From: Chloroflexota bacterium
GTDB taxonomy: Bacteria; Chloroflexota; Dehalococcoidia; Lucifugimonadales; UBA3495
NCBI GenBank assembly: GCA_009840135.1
Contig: VXOH01000147.1
Coordinates: 1 to 38,456 of the forward strand
Reading direction: 5' to 3'
DNA: 38,456 nucleotides
Part shown: piece by piece, positions 1 to 7,595 of the stretch
Layout of the letters: each line of letters begins with the position of its first letter
How positions within the stretch are numbered: position 1 is the stretch's first letter
Program-made: the position numbers and the translations under genes
The notes under the pieces: model-generated
The model's input: the letters and a program-made list of their open reading frames with translations, nothing else
Told to the model about the DNA's origin: nothing
The model's database searches: none

Positions 1-20
1 AGGCTGAAAGCCACCTAAGG

Positions 21-78
21 AAGGTCTGAATAAGACCCCTCTCCCCTGGTGGGAGTGGGTTAGGGTGAGGGGGATTGG
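21..78. repeat. Intergenic repeat, inverted copy of 4638-4695
   Basis: This stretch matches the reverse complement of 4638-4695 over almost its whole length, with only a few substitutions. It contains the C/T-rich block CCCTCTCCCCTGGTGGGAG followed by a GGTTAGGGTGAGG block. A shorter relative is at 2551-2590. It is non-coding and looks like a dispersed intergenic element. The rest of 1-309 holds no gene that I can support. At 207-230 there is another short phrase (GCTTCGGCTTCGCTCAGCAT) of a kind common in intergenic repeats. Confidence 0.7.
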
Positions 79-309
79 TCAATCCCAGGTTGTCACCCTC
101 ATCCCGCCGGGGGCAGACGCAGACGCCTTAGCTTGCCGAAGGCCCTGGAGTTCTTATCCTCAGCCCGGTTGAGGGTAGTGAATTGGTTACATGGATAGAT
201 ACTAGATGCTTCGGCTTCGCTCAGCATGACCGTAAATCAAAGCGCGAATGCCCTGATTAAAAGAATATTTCTACTACCACATTTCCTTACCGGGGTCTTG
301 CCCGCATCC

Positions 310-318
310 TGCTATAAT
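310..318 (+). promoter_or_regulatory. Extended -10 promoter before the PAC2-like gene
   Basis: TGCTATAAT is a perfect extended -10 element (TGn plus TATAAT). I see no good -35 box at 17-18 bases upstream, as is usual for extended -10 promoters. Transcription would start near 325 and leave a leader of about 138 bases before the gene at 463. Confidence 0.55.
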
Positions 319-462
319 TGTTTCAGAAACCCCGTAACTTTTTTCTCCGTGGCGCGGTTTGCCCGTCAATTCTGTTCGGAAGCGCGATTGGGCTCAAGCG
401 ACGCTTCCTTGCATTCAACGAGTCTATCGAGTTAACAGAACACCAAGAGGGAGGAGAGCCGC

Positions 463-1413
463 ATGGCCGACGAACTGTTAGTCCTCCAGGAAAAGCCAAA
501 TGCCAGGTACATGATTGCCGGTTGGCGCCGCCAATGGTCCAACGGCGGGAGAATCTCCAGCGGCCTGCCCCGCTATCTGATCGAGAAACTGGGCGCCAGG
601 AAAATTGGGAGCCTTGGAGACCGCATTTCCGAGCTATGCTACCCGTTCCAGGTGGCCGGCACTCACGATACCTTCCGTCCCGGAGCCGCCTTCCAGGATG
701 GCCTGCCATCCAGTCCCATGGCCCGGGAGAACGACATTTACGACGCCGGAAACGGCTTGATTGTATTCCTGGGCGAGGAGCCCTGGAGCCGCATTGACCT
801 GTACGGCCAGGGATTTTTCCAGGCGGTACAGGAATTGGGCATAGAACAGACGGTAGCGGTCGAGGGCGTCAATGGGCCGGCTCCGCCTGAGCTGGAGCGG
901 AGAATAAACTGCGTTTACAGCCGCCCGGAAATGAAAGAGCGCCTGGAAAGACACGGGTTGATAATGTCCAGCCGGGGGTCGGAAGGACGTCGCGGCCCAA
1001 CCATAGGGATGGCCATGGTGTCGCTGGCCCACTTCGAGTATCCGGAAGTCCAGATGTTCCGGTTGGGGGCGATGGCGCCCATGTATCCCTTTGTAGTGTC
1101 GAACAACGAGCAACTGGGGATTTTCCGCGACCACCGGTCTTTTTACGACATAATGCGCCGGCTCAAGGCCATGTTCCACCTGGACCTTGATCTGAGCGAA
1201 TTGCTTTCGCTGGGAGAGTCGGAATCCCGCGATTTACAGGCGAACCTGGACCGTATAGCTGAGAACAACGCCGAGGCCAAGCGGATAATCGAGCAGGTCC
1301 GTTCCGACTACAACGTGGTTCCCTACGTGGAACCCGTGGAGCTGGACCCCGGTCTGGACCGGGCTTTGGAAGACATCCTGCAGGGAATGTCGGACTCGCC
1401 GGAAGGTCAGTAA
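463..1413 (+). CDS. PAC2 family protein
   Basis: 316-residue protein resembling the PAC2 (proteasome assembly chaperone 2-like) family, which in bacteria is of unknown biochemical function and often called an ATP-grasp-like or carboxylate-amine-ligase-like protein. Family-like features are the N-terminal IAGWRRQWSNGG segment, YLIEKLGARKIG at about residues 38-49, and LIVFLGEEPW near residue 100. A charged, helix-rich tail follows residue 240. The ATG start is set by GGGAGGAG just upstream. The gene stands alone: an extended -10 promoter precedes it and an intrinsic terminator follows within 40 bases. The next gene (RidA) is over 600 bases away, so no operon partner hints at its role. Family assignment is moderately sure; function is not known. 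Confidence 0.75.
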   Translation: MADELLVLQEKPNARYMIAGWRRQWSNGGRISSGLPRYLIEKLGARKIGSLGDRISELCYPFQVAGTHDTFRPGAAFQDGLPSSPMARENDIYDAGNGLIVFLGEEPWSRIDLYGQGFFQAVQELGIEQTVAVEGVNGPAPPELERRINCVYSRPEMKERLERHGLIMSSRGSEGRRGPTIGMAMVSLAHFEYPEVQMFRLGAMAPMYPFVVSNNEQLGIFRDHRSFYDIMRRLKAMFHLDLDLSELLSLGESESRDLQANLDRIAENNAEAKRIIEQVRSDYNVVPYVEPVELDPGLDRALEDILQGMSDSPEGQ

Positions 1414-1446
1414 CCCACAGAACCGTTGTGGAGGCGAACGATAACT

Positions 1447-1477
1447 GGGCGGACTGATTTGTCCGCCCTTCTCTTTT
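1447..1477 (+). terminator. Intrinsic terminator after the PAC2-like gene
   Basis: Perfect 8-bp stem GGGCGGAC / GTCCGCCC with a 6-base loop, followed by the pyrimidine/T-rich tract TTCTCTTTT. It lies 33 bases after the stop codon. Confidence 0.75.
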
Positions 1478-1620
1478 GGCCACCGCTATTGGCGTCACTA
1501 GAACCCGTTTCAAAAATGCAGATGGGAAACATTCCCCTGCGGCAGGGGCATGAATCTCCGGGCGTTCATCCCCATGCGGAACTTCCCCCATCAAAGGGGG
1601 AAGGAATTCTGAAATGGGTA

Positions 1621-1782
1621 CTAAACCAAAGCCAACGTGAAAGCTACATTTCACTGGAAACGGGCTCACTGTAATTCGCCGCTGCATCTCTAGGGTTTTC
1701 CCCGGACCGTAGGGGCGATTCGCGAATCGCCCCTACATCGAATGCTGGTCGAAATGCACGTCCCGCCGTGGCTTTGGTTTAG
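1621..1782. mobile_element. MITE-like element, copy 1
   Basis: A 162-base non-coding unit bounded by a perfect 14-base terminal inverted repeat, CTAAACCAAAGCCA at the left and its complement at 1769-1782. In its middle (about 1710-1737) is a near-perfect palindrome built on GGGGCGATTCGCGAATCGCC. A second copy of the same length, with matching ends and the same central palindrome, is at 11912-12072. It encodes nothing convincing. The structure is that of a miniature inverted-repeat element; no transposase is present in the window. The remainder of the gap (1478-1620 and 1783-2004) has only short G/C palindromes. Confidence 0.65.
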
Positions 1783-2004
1783 AACCTCTTCCATTACGCG
1801 GGGAAGGCCCAGCCATCGGAGGCGGATCAGAATGCCTCCGGCGCAAGAACCATACCCGTACTGCAACGCCAATGCAGCCTCCTTCCTGGCCTGTCTGGAT
1901 TGCACCGATTGCACCCAATTGAAGAGAGCTCCGGGGCTTGCGGCAGTTTATTCTTGGTCCAAGTCACCGTTAACCGAAAAGCAACCTAATCCCCTGGCGT
2001 AACC

Positions 2005-2038
2005 TATAATGTTCTAGCCGCCCGGAAATATGGGCGGC
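2005..2038 (+). promoter_or_regulatory. Probable -10 box and 5' hairpin before ridA-like gene
   Basis: A perfect TATAAT at 2005-2010 has no obvious -35 partner. Seven bases later a 7-bp hairpin, GCCGCCC / GGGCGGC (2017-2023 with 2032-2038), would sit at the extreme 5' end of the transcript, just before the Shine-Dalgarno at 2054. A 5'-terminal hairpin could stabilise the mRNA; that is inference. Confidence 0.4.
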
Positions 2039-2066
2039 AAACCATTGGATCGTGGAGGTATTCAAA

Positions 2067-2495
2067 TTGTCCGGCAAAATCGAGGTAGTTCACACCAGCG
2101 AGTATGATCCTTCGGTAAACCTTCCCTATGCCCCGGCCGTCAAGGTCACCGGCGGCTCCCTGCTGTTCCTGGCTGGCGTTAACGCGGCCCGGGTTTACCA
2201 CAGCCATCCCCACATCGAGTCGGAATTTGACGATATTCCCGACGATATGGCAGGCCAGACCCGCATGGCCCTGGAGAACGTCAGAAAAGGACTGGAGGCC
2301 TGCGGTGCAACTTTCAGCGATATAGTCCAGGTAACACGGTACCTGACCAATGCCGACGAGCAGGACCAGATGAACGAGGTCTGGTGGGAGTATTTTGGGG
2401 ACCACCGGCCTGGGACAGCCACCATTGAGATTTCGAGGCTGGCCACCCACGAAAAGCTGAAGGTGGAACTGGCGGCCATAGCCGTGGTGGACTAA
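2067..2495 (+). CDS. RidA/YjgF family protein
   Basis: 142-residue single-domain protein of the RidA/YER057c/UK114 family. Canonical members hydrolyse reactive enamine/imine intermediates such as 2-aminoacrylate; many paralogues serve catabolic deaminations. Seen here: the typical LLFLAGVNA segment, QTRMALENVRKGLEACGA in the middle, the DIVQVTRYLTN strand and the C-terminal VELAAIAV. The segment where canonical RidA has the substrate-binding Arg reads GTATIEISRLA, so the usual RxxV-type context is altered and a paralogue role is more likely than housekeeping RidA. I chose the TTG at 2067 because GGAGGT (2054-2059) sits 7 bases before it; the in-frame GTG at 2052 would include that Shine-Dalgarno. 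The gene is monocistronic and converges on the amidohydrolase at 2723-4411. Confidence 0.85.
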   Translation: MSGKIEVVHTSEYDPSVNLPYAPAVKVTGGSLLFLAGVNAARVYHSHPHIESEFDDIPDDMAGQTRMALENVRKGLEACGATFSDIVQVTRYLTNADEQDQMNEVWWEYFGDHRPGTATIEISRLATHEKLKVELAAIAVVD

Positions 2496-2550
2496 GAAAC
2501 AATCTCAAAACCGGTCTTGACTGTCCCAACGGGGTCCCAGTCCTACCAGT

Positions 2551-2590
2551 TCGCCCTCACCCTAACCCTCTCCCAGAGGGAGAGGGGACT
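2551..2590. repeat. C/T-rich palindromic intergenic repeat
   Basis: Contains a perfect 9-bp stem CCCTCTCCC (2566-2574) / GGGAGAGGG (2578-2586) and the CCCTCACCCTAACCCTCTCC phrase shared with 4644-4665 and, inverted, with the start of the window. It lies between two convergent genes and may also act as a weak bidirectional terminator. Confidence 0.55.
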
Positions 2591-2722
2591 GTTGAGATAG
2601 TTTCCAAGTGCCTGGCTAAAAGTAAAAGATGATTCAGGTTGCCCCCGCCGTTTCCCTGAGTGCAGGACCGTAAAGTACTGGGTCGAGGGTCCTGCCTTCG
2701 CAGGAACGATGGGGCCGGTCCG

Positions 2723-4411
2723 TCAAAAATCGGCGGACCGGTGGACAACCCGGCCGCCTACCATGGTGAGCAGGGAGTGGAGTTCGGGTATGGCGGCTTC
2801 TTCCATTTCCAGCAAGTCGTCGGAGAGGACGGCCAGGTCCGCCAGCTTTCCGACCTCCAGGGAACCGCGCCGGCTTTCATCAAAGGAGAAGCGCGCACCG
2901 CCCAGCGTAAAAGCCCGAAGGGCTTCCAGCCTGGTCAGGCATTGGTCAGGCCCCAGTACGCGGTCGGTGACCCGTTCCCGGCGCGCCACCGCCGCCCACA
3001 GGGTCGCGAAGGGGTTATAGGGCTTGTTGTCGGTGCCGAAGCTGAAATCCACCCCTTTTTCCAGGTACCTGCGGTGGGCCACGGCGCCGTCGGCTAAATC
3101 GGGGTCGTCCAGGTAAGGACTGCCCCGGAGCCAAAGCTCGGTGAGGGGGATGGTCTCCACCAGCAACCCAAGTCGCCGAATTTTCGCCAGCTGCTCGTCG
3201 GAGGTCTGGAGGATGTGGGCCAGTGTCCAGCGGCGTCCGTTGAGGGGAAATTCCCGGTCAACATCTTCGAAAACGGCCAGCACTTCCTCCAGGGGTTCGC
3301 GGACCAGGGTGTTCACCCTCAAATTGTGCCGGGCGGCCAAACGAACAACCCTGGCAAAAAGATCGGGGGAGTGGTAGCCCTGAATGAAGCCCGCCCAGCC
3401 GGTATAGGGCAGCAGGCGGGAGCGGGCCTCAGCGGTATAGCGGTTGCCGCCGTACTGGATGAAGCAACCACTGACGCGGAGGAAATCATCGCCAAACCCC
3501 GGTCCAGAAAAGGAGTGTCCCCAGGACTCCATTTCGGCTGCGGCCTGCTCCTCCGAGTGCCAGAGGGGGCTCACGGTCAGGTTGGCGCGAACCGTCATTT
3601 CACCGCTGTCCCACACTGCCTTGTATGCCTGGAGAACCTCCGGGGCGACACCATGGCCTTCATAGGTTCCGGTGGTACCAACGGAGTTGTAGAGCCGCAT
3701 GGATTCCTTCAGGGCCGCGACTCGCTGCTCCGGGGTAAAGCGGGGAACGCACTTCATCAAGGTGAACTCCACCGACGGATACCTCCCCGTATCCACGAAA
3801 ATGCCGGTGGGTTCGCCTTCCTGGTCCTTATCGATGGTAACGCTGGAATCGGGGGACTCGGTGTGGCGGTCAATCCCCGCCAGCCGAAGGGCCAGGCTGT
3901 TGGCAATGGAGACCGCAGGCGGCACATTCCAGGGAGTCCAGATGCCCTTAATGTAAACCGGGTGGTCCGGCGCCACCGCGTCCAGGTCCCGGCGGGTGGG
4001 AAACCTGCCCTCGGCCAGGGACTGGGGCATATCGGCGTAGTTGGGAGGGTCGCCGATGGGCATGGTTACAACCCATTCCCCGGGCGAGACACCGTCAATC
4101 AGCGTCCTGAGCCTGTCCAGAATTTCCGTGATGGAGCGCAACCCCTCCAGAGAAGGATAGATGGACTTCAACCCCTCCCGGTCCAGGTGGGCGTGAATGT
4201 CAACGATGCCGGGGATAACCGTCCGACCGTTGAGGTTTATGACGGTAGATTCTCCATCCGCCAGGGGCATAACCTCGGCGTCGGCGCCGACAGCCAGGAT
4301 TCGTTCATTCCGAATAGCAATGGCCTGGGAAATGGAATCCTGATCATCAACGGTAAGGATTTTCCCGTTATGGAGGACTGTGGTGCGGAGGCCGCCGAAA
4401 GTGTCAGCCAT
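2723..4411 (-). CDS. Amidohydrolase, YtcJ-like (Amidohydro_3)
   Basis: 562-residue metal-dependent amidohydrolase of the YtcJ/Amidohydro_3 type. The N-terminal beta-sandwich part carries the ILTVDDQDSISQAIAIRNER phrase typical of the family. The metal-binding HAH follows at residues 73-75 in PGIVDIHAHLDREG. A later conserved His lies in WTLAHILQTSDEQLAK and the catalytic Asp in FGTDNKPYNPF. The C-terminus rejoins the sandwich domain with GSLEVGKLADLAVL. No signal peptide is visible, so it is cytosolic. The substrate cannot be read from sequence; N-acyl, formamide or cyclic amide compounds are typical. The ATG start has TGAGGA upstream on the minus strand. A second, divergent member of the same family is at 25277-26902. 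Confidence 0.88.
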   Translation of the reverse strand: MADTFGGLRTTVLHNGKILTVDDQDSISQAIAIRNERILAVGADAEVMPLADGESTVINLNGRTVIPGIVDIHAHLDREGLKSIYPSLEGLRSITEILDRLRTLIDGVSPGEWVVTMPIGDPPNYADMPQSLAEGRFPTRRDLDAVAPDHPVYIKGIWTPWNVPPAVSIANSLALRLAGIDRHTESPDSSVTIDKDQEGEPTGIFVDTGRYPSVEFTLMKCVPRFTPEQRVAALKESMRLYNSVGTTGTYEGHGVAPEVLQAYKAVWDSGEMTVRANLTVSPLWHSEEQAAAEMESWGHSFSGPGFGDDFLRVSGCFIQYGGNRYTAEARSRLLPYTGWAGFIQGYHSPDLFARVVRLAARHNLRVNTLVREPLEEVLAVFEDVDREFPLNGRRWTLAHILQTSDEQLAKIRRLGLLVETIPLTELWLRGSPYLDDPDLADGAVAHRRYLEKGVDFSFGTDNKPYNPFATLWAAVARRERVTDRVLGPDQCLTRLEALRAFTLGGARFSFDESRRGSLEVGKLADLAVLSDDLLEMEEAAIPELHSLLTMVGGRVVHRSADF

Positions 4412-4498
4412 ATTGATGGTTCCTCAGTTTAGGATGAGACAGCCGGAAGGCTGCCAGGGAGGATCGTCAAATCGCTCCATCATTACGGTGCAAGCCTG

Positions 4499-4590
4499 AA
4501 TCTTGACTTCAGCCAGCGAGGTTACCGCCTGCGCGGGAACCACGAAAGGGGAGACCGGGAAACTTCCACCTTCAATTTGACGACAGCCCC
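4499..4590. repeat. Dispersed intergenic repeat, family B copy 1
   Basis: Aligns by eye with 17034-17122 and, less well, with 16193-16285. Shared blocks are ATCTTGAC, a GCGAGGTTcCCGC / GCGGGAACgACGAA hairpin, and CTTCAATTTG at the end. This copy is the most diverged in the hairpin. The gap 4412-4844 also contains the inverted repeat at 4638-4695 and the promoter at 4776-4805; otherwise I see nothing. Confidence 0.55.
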
Positions 4591-4637
4591 TAGACCGGGG
4601 CAAGGTCAGCTTTGGGGGAGGATAACCTGCGAAAGAC

Positions 4638-4695
4638 CATTTCCCCCTCACCCTAACCCTCTCCCACCAGGGGAGAGGGGACTCACTCAGACCTT
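4638..4695. repeat. Intergenic repeat, inverted copy of 21-78
   Basis: Reverse complement of the element at the left edge of the window with only a few differences. It includes the stem CCCTCTCCC...GGGGAGAGGGG and ends with a block reading GACCTT. Confidence 0.7.
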
Positions 4696-4775
4696 GCCTA
4701 CTTGCCCTCGAAGTGTGGCCGTCACCGTGTCCTGAAATCGTAGTGAGACGGAAAGAATATACACCATGCCTTCGT

Positions 4776-4805
4776 TTGACACTGCCGGCGGGGCCGAATT
4801 AGAAT
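4776..4805 (+). promoter_or_regulatory. Sigma-70-type promoter of the bicupin gene
   Basis: Perfect TTGACA at 4776-4781, 18-base spacer, then TAGAAT (5 of 6 consensus) at 4800-4805. The predicted start near 4812 gives a leader of about 33 bases containing the GGGAGGAA Shine-Dalgarno. Confidence 0.65.
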
Positions 4806-4844
4806 CTCCCAAACGAGAATCCAGTCTGAAACGGGAGGAATGCC

Positions 4845-5921
4845 ATGACTCAATTGCTGGGAAGAGTCAGCCCCGAAGAGGAAGAACAGTTTTACCAGGG
4901 CACCGAAGCCGCCGGGCTGCGGGCCGCCTGGATGGGTCGTCGGTTGGAGCGGAAGCCGCAGGTGATGCCCTTTGCCTGGCGCTGGGAGAACGCCCAGCCG
5001 CTGGTGCTGCGAAGCGGAGACATTGTGACCCCGGACCGGGACGTTGAGCGCCGGGTCCTGCGGCTGGCCAACCCCGGCCTGGACCACGGCACGACGCATA
5101 CCATTTCCGCTGCGTTGCAGCTTCTTCTACCGGGGGAAAACGCCCCCGCCCACCGCCACACGCCCACGGCCATCCGGTGGGTGCTGCAGGGCACGGGCGC
5201 CTACACCACGGTGGAAGGCGACAAGTGCTACATGGAGCCGGGAGACCTGGTCCTTACCCCCTCCTGGACCTGGCATGACCACAACAACGAGGGCGACGTG
5301 CCGATGATATGGCTGGACGGGCTGGATACGCCCCTGGTCAACAACCTGGAAGCCACCTTCTACGAACAGTTTCCGGAAGACCAGCAGCCCATCGTGGGCG
5401 TTGGCGAGTCGGAGCGGAAATACGCCTCGGGGGCGCTGCGGCCGGCATGGGAGGACCACAGCAATCCCTACTCCCCGCTCTGGCATTACAAGTGGGAGCG
5501 AACCCACGCCGCGCTGCAAAGCCTGGCCGAAATTGACGCCAGCCCCTTCGACGACGTGGCCATGGAGTTTTCGGACCCGGCCACCGGCGGTCCGGTGCTG
5601 CGGACCATGGCCTGCTGGGTGCAGATGATACGGCCCAGGGTGAACACCAAGGCCCACCGCCACACCACCAGCAAGGTTTACCAGGTGTTCAAGGGCAAGG
5701 GGCACAGCGTAATCAACGGCCAGCGATTCGACTGGGGCGAAGGGGATTTCCTGGTTGTTCCGTCGTGGGCCTGGCACGAGCACGCCAACGATACCGACGA
5801 AGAGGCCATCCTCTTCTCCATCCAGGACATCCCTGTAATGAAGGCCCTTTCCCTGTACCGGGAAGAACCCTACGCCGAGAACGCCGGCCACCAGCCGATA
5901 GAATCGGTCTTTGAGGGCTAG
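4845..5921 (+). CDS. Gentisate 1,2-dioxygenase-like bicupin
   Basis: 358-residue bicupin closely resembling gentisate/salicylate/1-hydroxy-2-naphthoate dioxygenases, Fe(II) enzymes that open an aromatic ring between a carboxyl- and a hydroxyl-bearing carbon. Cupin 1 carries H103/H105 (PAHRHTPTAIRWVLQGTGAY) and H144/H146 in the hallmark PSWTWHDH. Cupin 2 repeats both sites: H271/H273 (KAHRHTTSKVYQVFKG) and H311/H313 (PSWAWHEH). Length fits the family. Both metal sites look intact, whereas many family members keep only the first. The ATG start has GGGAGGAA 6 bases upstream and its own promoter. No maleylpyruvate isomerase or fumarylpyruvate hydrolase is in the window, so the exact substrate is open. 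The LigB-like dioxygenase converging on it suggests aromatic catabolism. Confidence 0.85.
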   Translation: MTQLLGRVSPEEEEQFYQGTEAAGLRAAWMGRRLERKPQVMPFAWRWENAQPLVLRSGDIVTPDRDVERRVLRLANPGLDHGTTHTISAALQLLLPGENAPAHRHTPTAIRWVLQGTGAYTTVEGDKCYMEPGDLVLTPSWTWHDHNNEGDVPMIWLDGLDTPLVNNLEATFYEQFPEDQQPIVGVGESERKYASGALRPAWEDHSNPYSPLWHYKWERTHAALQSLAEIDASPFDDVAMEFSDPATGGPVLRTMACWVQMIRPRVNTKAHRHTTSKVYQVFKGKGHSVINGQRFDWGEGDFLVVPSWAWHEHANDTDEEAILFSIQDIPVMKALSLYREEPYAENAGHQPIESVFEG

Positions 5922-5959
5922 TGGACTGAAAGGTTTGCTTGGATGGGCTGGGGATTAAC

Positions 5960-6027
5960 CGTCGTTCCTGCGAAGGCAGGAACCTTTGCTCGTAGGATGC
6001 GAGATTCCTGCCTTCGCAGGAATGACG
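5960..6027. repeat. Inverted repeat with 25-base arms
   Basis: Arms 5960-5984 and 6003-6027 are near-perfect inverted copies of each other, and each arm is itself a small hairpin (TTCCTGCGAAGGCAGGAA and its complement). The same half-unit occurs alone near 2690-2712. It is a dispersed intergenic palindrome located in the convergent gap after the bicupin gene. Confidence 0.7.
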
Positions 6028-6098
6028 AAATTGCCCAAAAGCCATCATTCCAGTTGCGATTTCCAAGTAGGCCGGGGAGCTCAGGCAACCAAAGCAAT

Positions 6099-6120
6099 GG
6101 GGCGGACAAATGTCCGCCCC
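6099..6120. terminator. Bidirectional hairpin between convergent genes
   Basis: A 10-bp perfect stem GGGGCGGACA / TGTCCGCCCC with a 2-base loop lies between the bicupin (+) and LigB-like (-) genes. Only moderately T-rich sequence follows on either strand (GTTCTTGTT on plus). Confidence 0.5.
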
Positions 6121-6147
6121 GTTCTTGTTATGGATTCTCCCAAAAAT

Positions 6148-7197
6148 CTACGGCTTGAACAGGGCCACGCACTTGTTGGAGTTGAAGATGTAGGTTTCGA
6201 CGTAGTCAATGACTTCAGTCTTGTAGTCCAGTTCCTGCGCCGCTCCCACTACGCACATCCAGTTCAGGAGTTCCTGCTGGCCAGCATCTTCAATCTGGTC
6301 TATGGATATCCGGCTCCACGCAGCGTAGTCTCCGTCGCGCAGTTCCTCGAATCGCGCCCGGTCCGAGGGCACGTCGGGATACAGGCAGTGGTTTTTGTCG
6401 GTCAGGAAGGCATGGGACCAACTGGAAGAGGCGATGAGCGCCACCCGGTAAGGGCTTTCCTTCAAGACCCGGGCCACCGCCGCTCCCACTTCCATGCAGC
6501 GCTTAGGCGACGGACCGGGCGGGTCGAAGTCTTCCTCGTACTGGACCGCGCCGCCCCGATTGCGTATGACGCGGCTGCCGTAACAGTTGACCAAGAAAGG
6601 GACCACCGGATAGTCGAAGCCCTTGCGGTCGTAGTCCAGGTAGAGCAGGGTATTGAGGATGGCATGGCCCAGGCCGCCCTTTTCGTGGAGCGGCTTGTAG
6701 GCATAGGACATATCCACGCCCTCCTCGATAAGCCCGCGAACCAGGGAGCGGGCCGCCGTCCGGTGGCCGGCGTACTTGAAGGTCTTGTCGCCGGGCTCGT
6801 CCCAGACGTTGAGCCGGGCGCCACCGTCCTTCAGGGCGAAGGGCTGGCATTCCATTTCATCGTAGGCCATGACGCAGAAAGGAGGGATGATGTCCTCCTT
6901 GAAATTCTCGTACTGGTCGTCGCCCCAAATCACCACGAAATCGGGGTTAAAGGCGTCCAGCTCTTCACGCAATTTGCGGAAACCGTTGACCAGGCGTTCC
7001 CGCGCGCTGATGGCGGCCGCGAGACCTTCGTCTTCGCCATACTCAATACGCATTGGTTCCGGCCAATTGGTAGGTATCTTCAACTCCGGGGGAAGATTGG
7101 GATTCCGCATGCTGCGATGAATGGAAAAGTCCTTCTCTTCATCGGGTTTGATCAGGGAAGGAGAATGGGTGAGCCCCAGGCCCAGGATTTCTGCCAT
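6148..7197 (-). CDS. LigB-like extradiol ring-cleavage dioxygenase
   Basis: 349-residue protein of the class III extradiol dioxygenase superfamily (LigB, beta subunit of protocatechuate 4,5-dioxygenase). These non-heme Fe(II) enzymes cleave catechol-type rings beside the hydroxyls. Seen: N-terminal GLGLTHSPSL with H11, VVIWGDDQYENF at 89-99, a His-rich PLHEKGGLGHAI at 169-180, and ASSSWSHAF with H262, where the family keeps a conserved His. I chose the ATG at 7197 because GGGAGG precedes it; reading further upstream would run through a palindromic repeat. No LigA-type small subunit lies beside it. It is longer than LigB itself, so a single-subunit form is possible. The substrate is unknown. 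A weak TATAGT -10 lies about 45 bases upstream. Confidence 0.82.
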   Translation of the reverse strand: MAEILGLGLTHSPSLIKPDEEKDFSIHRSMRNPNLPPELKIPTNWPEPMRIEYGEDEGLAAAISARERLVNGFRKLREELDAFNPDFVVIWGDDQYENFKEDIIPPFCVMAYDEMECQPFALKDGGARLNVWDEPGDKTFKYAGHRTAARSLVRGLIEEGVDMSYAYKPLHEKGGLGHAILNTLLYLDYDRKGFDYPVVPFLVNCYGSRVIRNRGGAVQYEEDFDPPGPSPKRCMEVGAAVARVLKESPYRVALIASSSWSHAFLTDKNHCLYPDVPSDRARFEELRDGDYAAWSRISIDQIEDAGQQELLNWMCVVGAAQELDYKTEVIDYVETYIFNSNKCVALFKP

Positions 7198-7337
7198 GAT
7201 GTCGCCTCCCATGAGATAAATGGGGTTGCCGATTGGCCAAACTATACGCCTTTGCCCCGCAAATGGGTAGTCTCCGAACCCATGGTAATCATTCATACTA
7301 GGATTCTTACCCGTTGGAACAACACGGAAGGTCAAGG

Positions 7338-7368
7338 GTAGGGGCGGTTCGCGAACCGCCCCTACGGG
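7338..7368. repeat. Palindromic repeat related to the MITE core
   Basis: A long near-perfect palindrome built on GGGGCGGTTCGCGAACCGCC, one base pair different from the core of the two MITE-like elements, but without their terminal inverted repeats. It sits in the divergent gap 7198-7595, which otherwise holds the promoter at 7526-7554 and nothing else I can identify. Confidence 0.6.
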
Positions 7369-7525
7369 TAACACGGCCCCTGAACTGGAACGCTAACTCG
7401 CTCAGGCATAGTGGGGATTACGGTGGGGCGAACAGGCTTTTCTCTTCTTTCCGGCGCCACATTAGTTATGCGGCCCTGGCTTGCCAGCCAATTGGCCGGG
7501 TCCCCTTCCCCGGTTTTTCCTGCCC

Positions 7526-7554
7526 TTGCCAGCATTTCGGGGCAACGCTATTAT
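7526..7554 (+). promoter_or_regulatory. Sigma-70-type promoter of the ThDP enzyme gene
   Basis: TTGCCA (5 of 6) at 7526-7531, a 17-base spacer, and TATTAT (5 of 6) at 7549-7554. The start would be near 7561, about 35 bases before the ATG. Confidence 0.6.
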
Positions 7555-7595
7555 CCTGACTACAATGTGAATTGCAACACCTGGGAGGACAAGTT

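Noticed and set aside
1163-1687. Minus-strand frame crossing the PAC2 gene end, its terminator and the MITE left end
   Set aside because: Runs through an intrinsic terminator and a repeat; no homology features or ribosome site.
3215-4432. Long open frame (405 codons) on the plus strand opposite the first amidohydrolase
   Set aside because: Antisense shadow of a clear family gene in GC-rich DNA; low-complexity composition and no recognisable domain.
5986-7341. Long plus-strand frame opposite the LigB-like gene
   Set aside because: Antisense to a gene with conserved family motifs, and it begins inside an intergenic palindrome.
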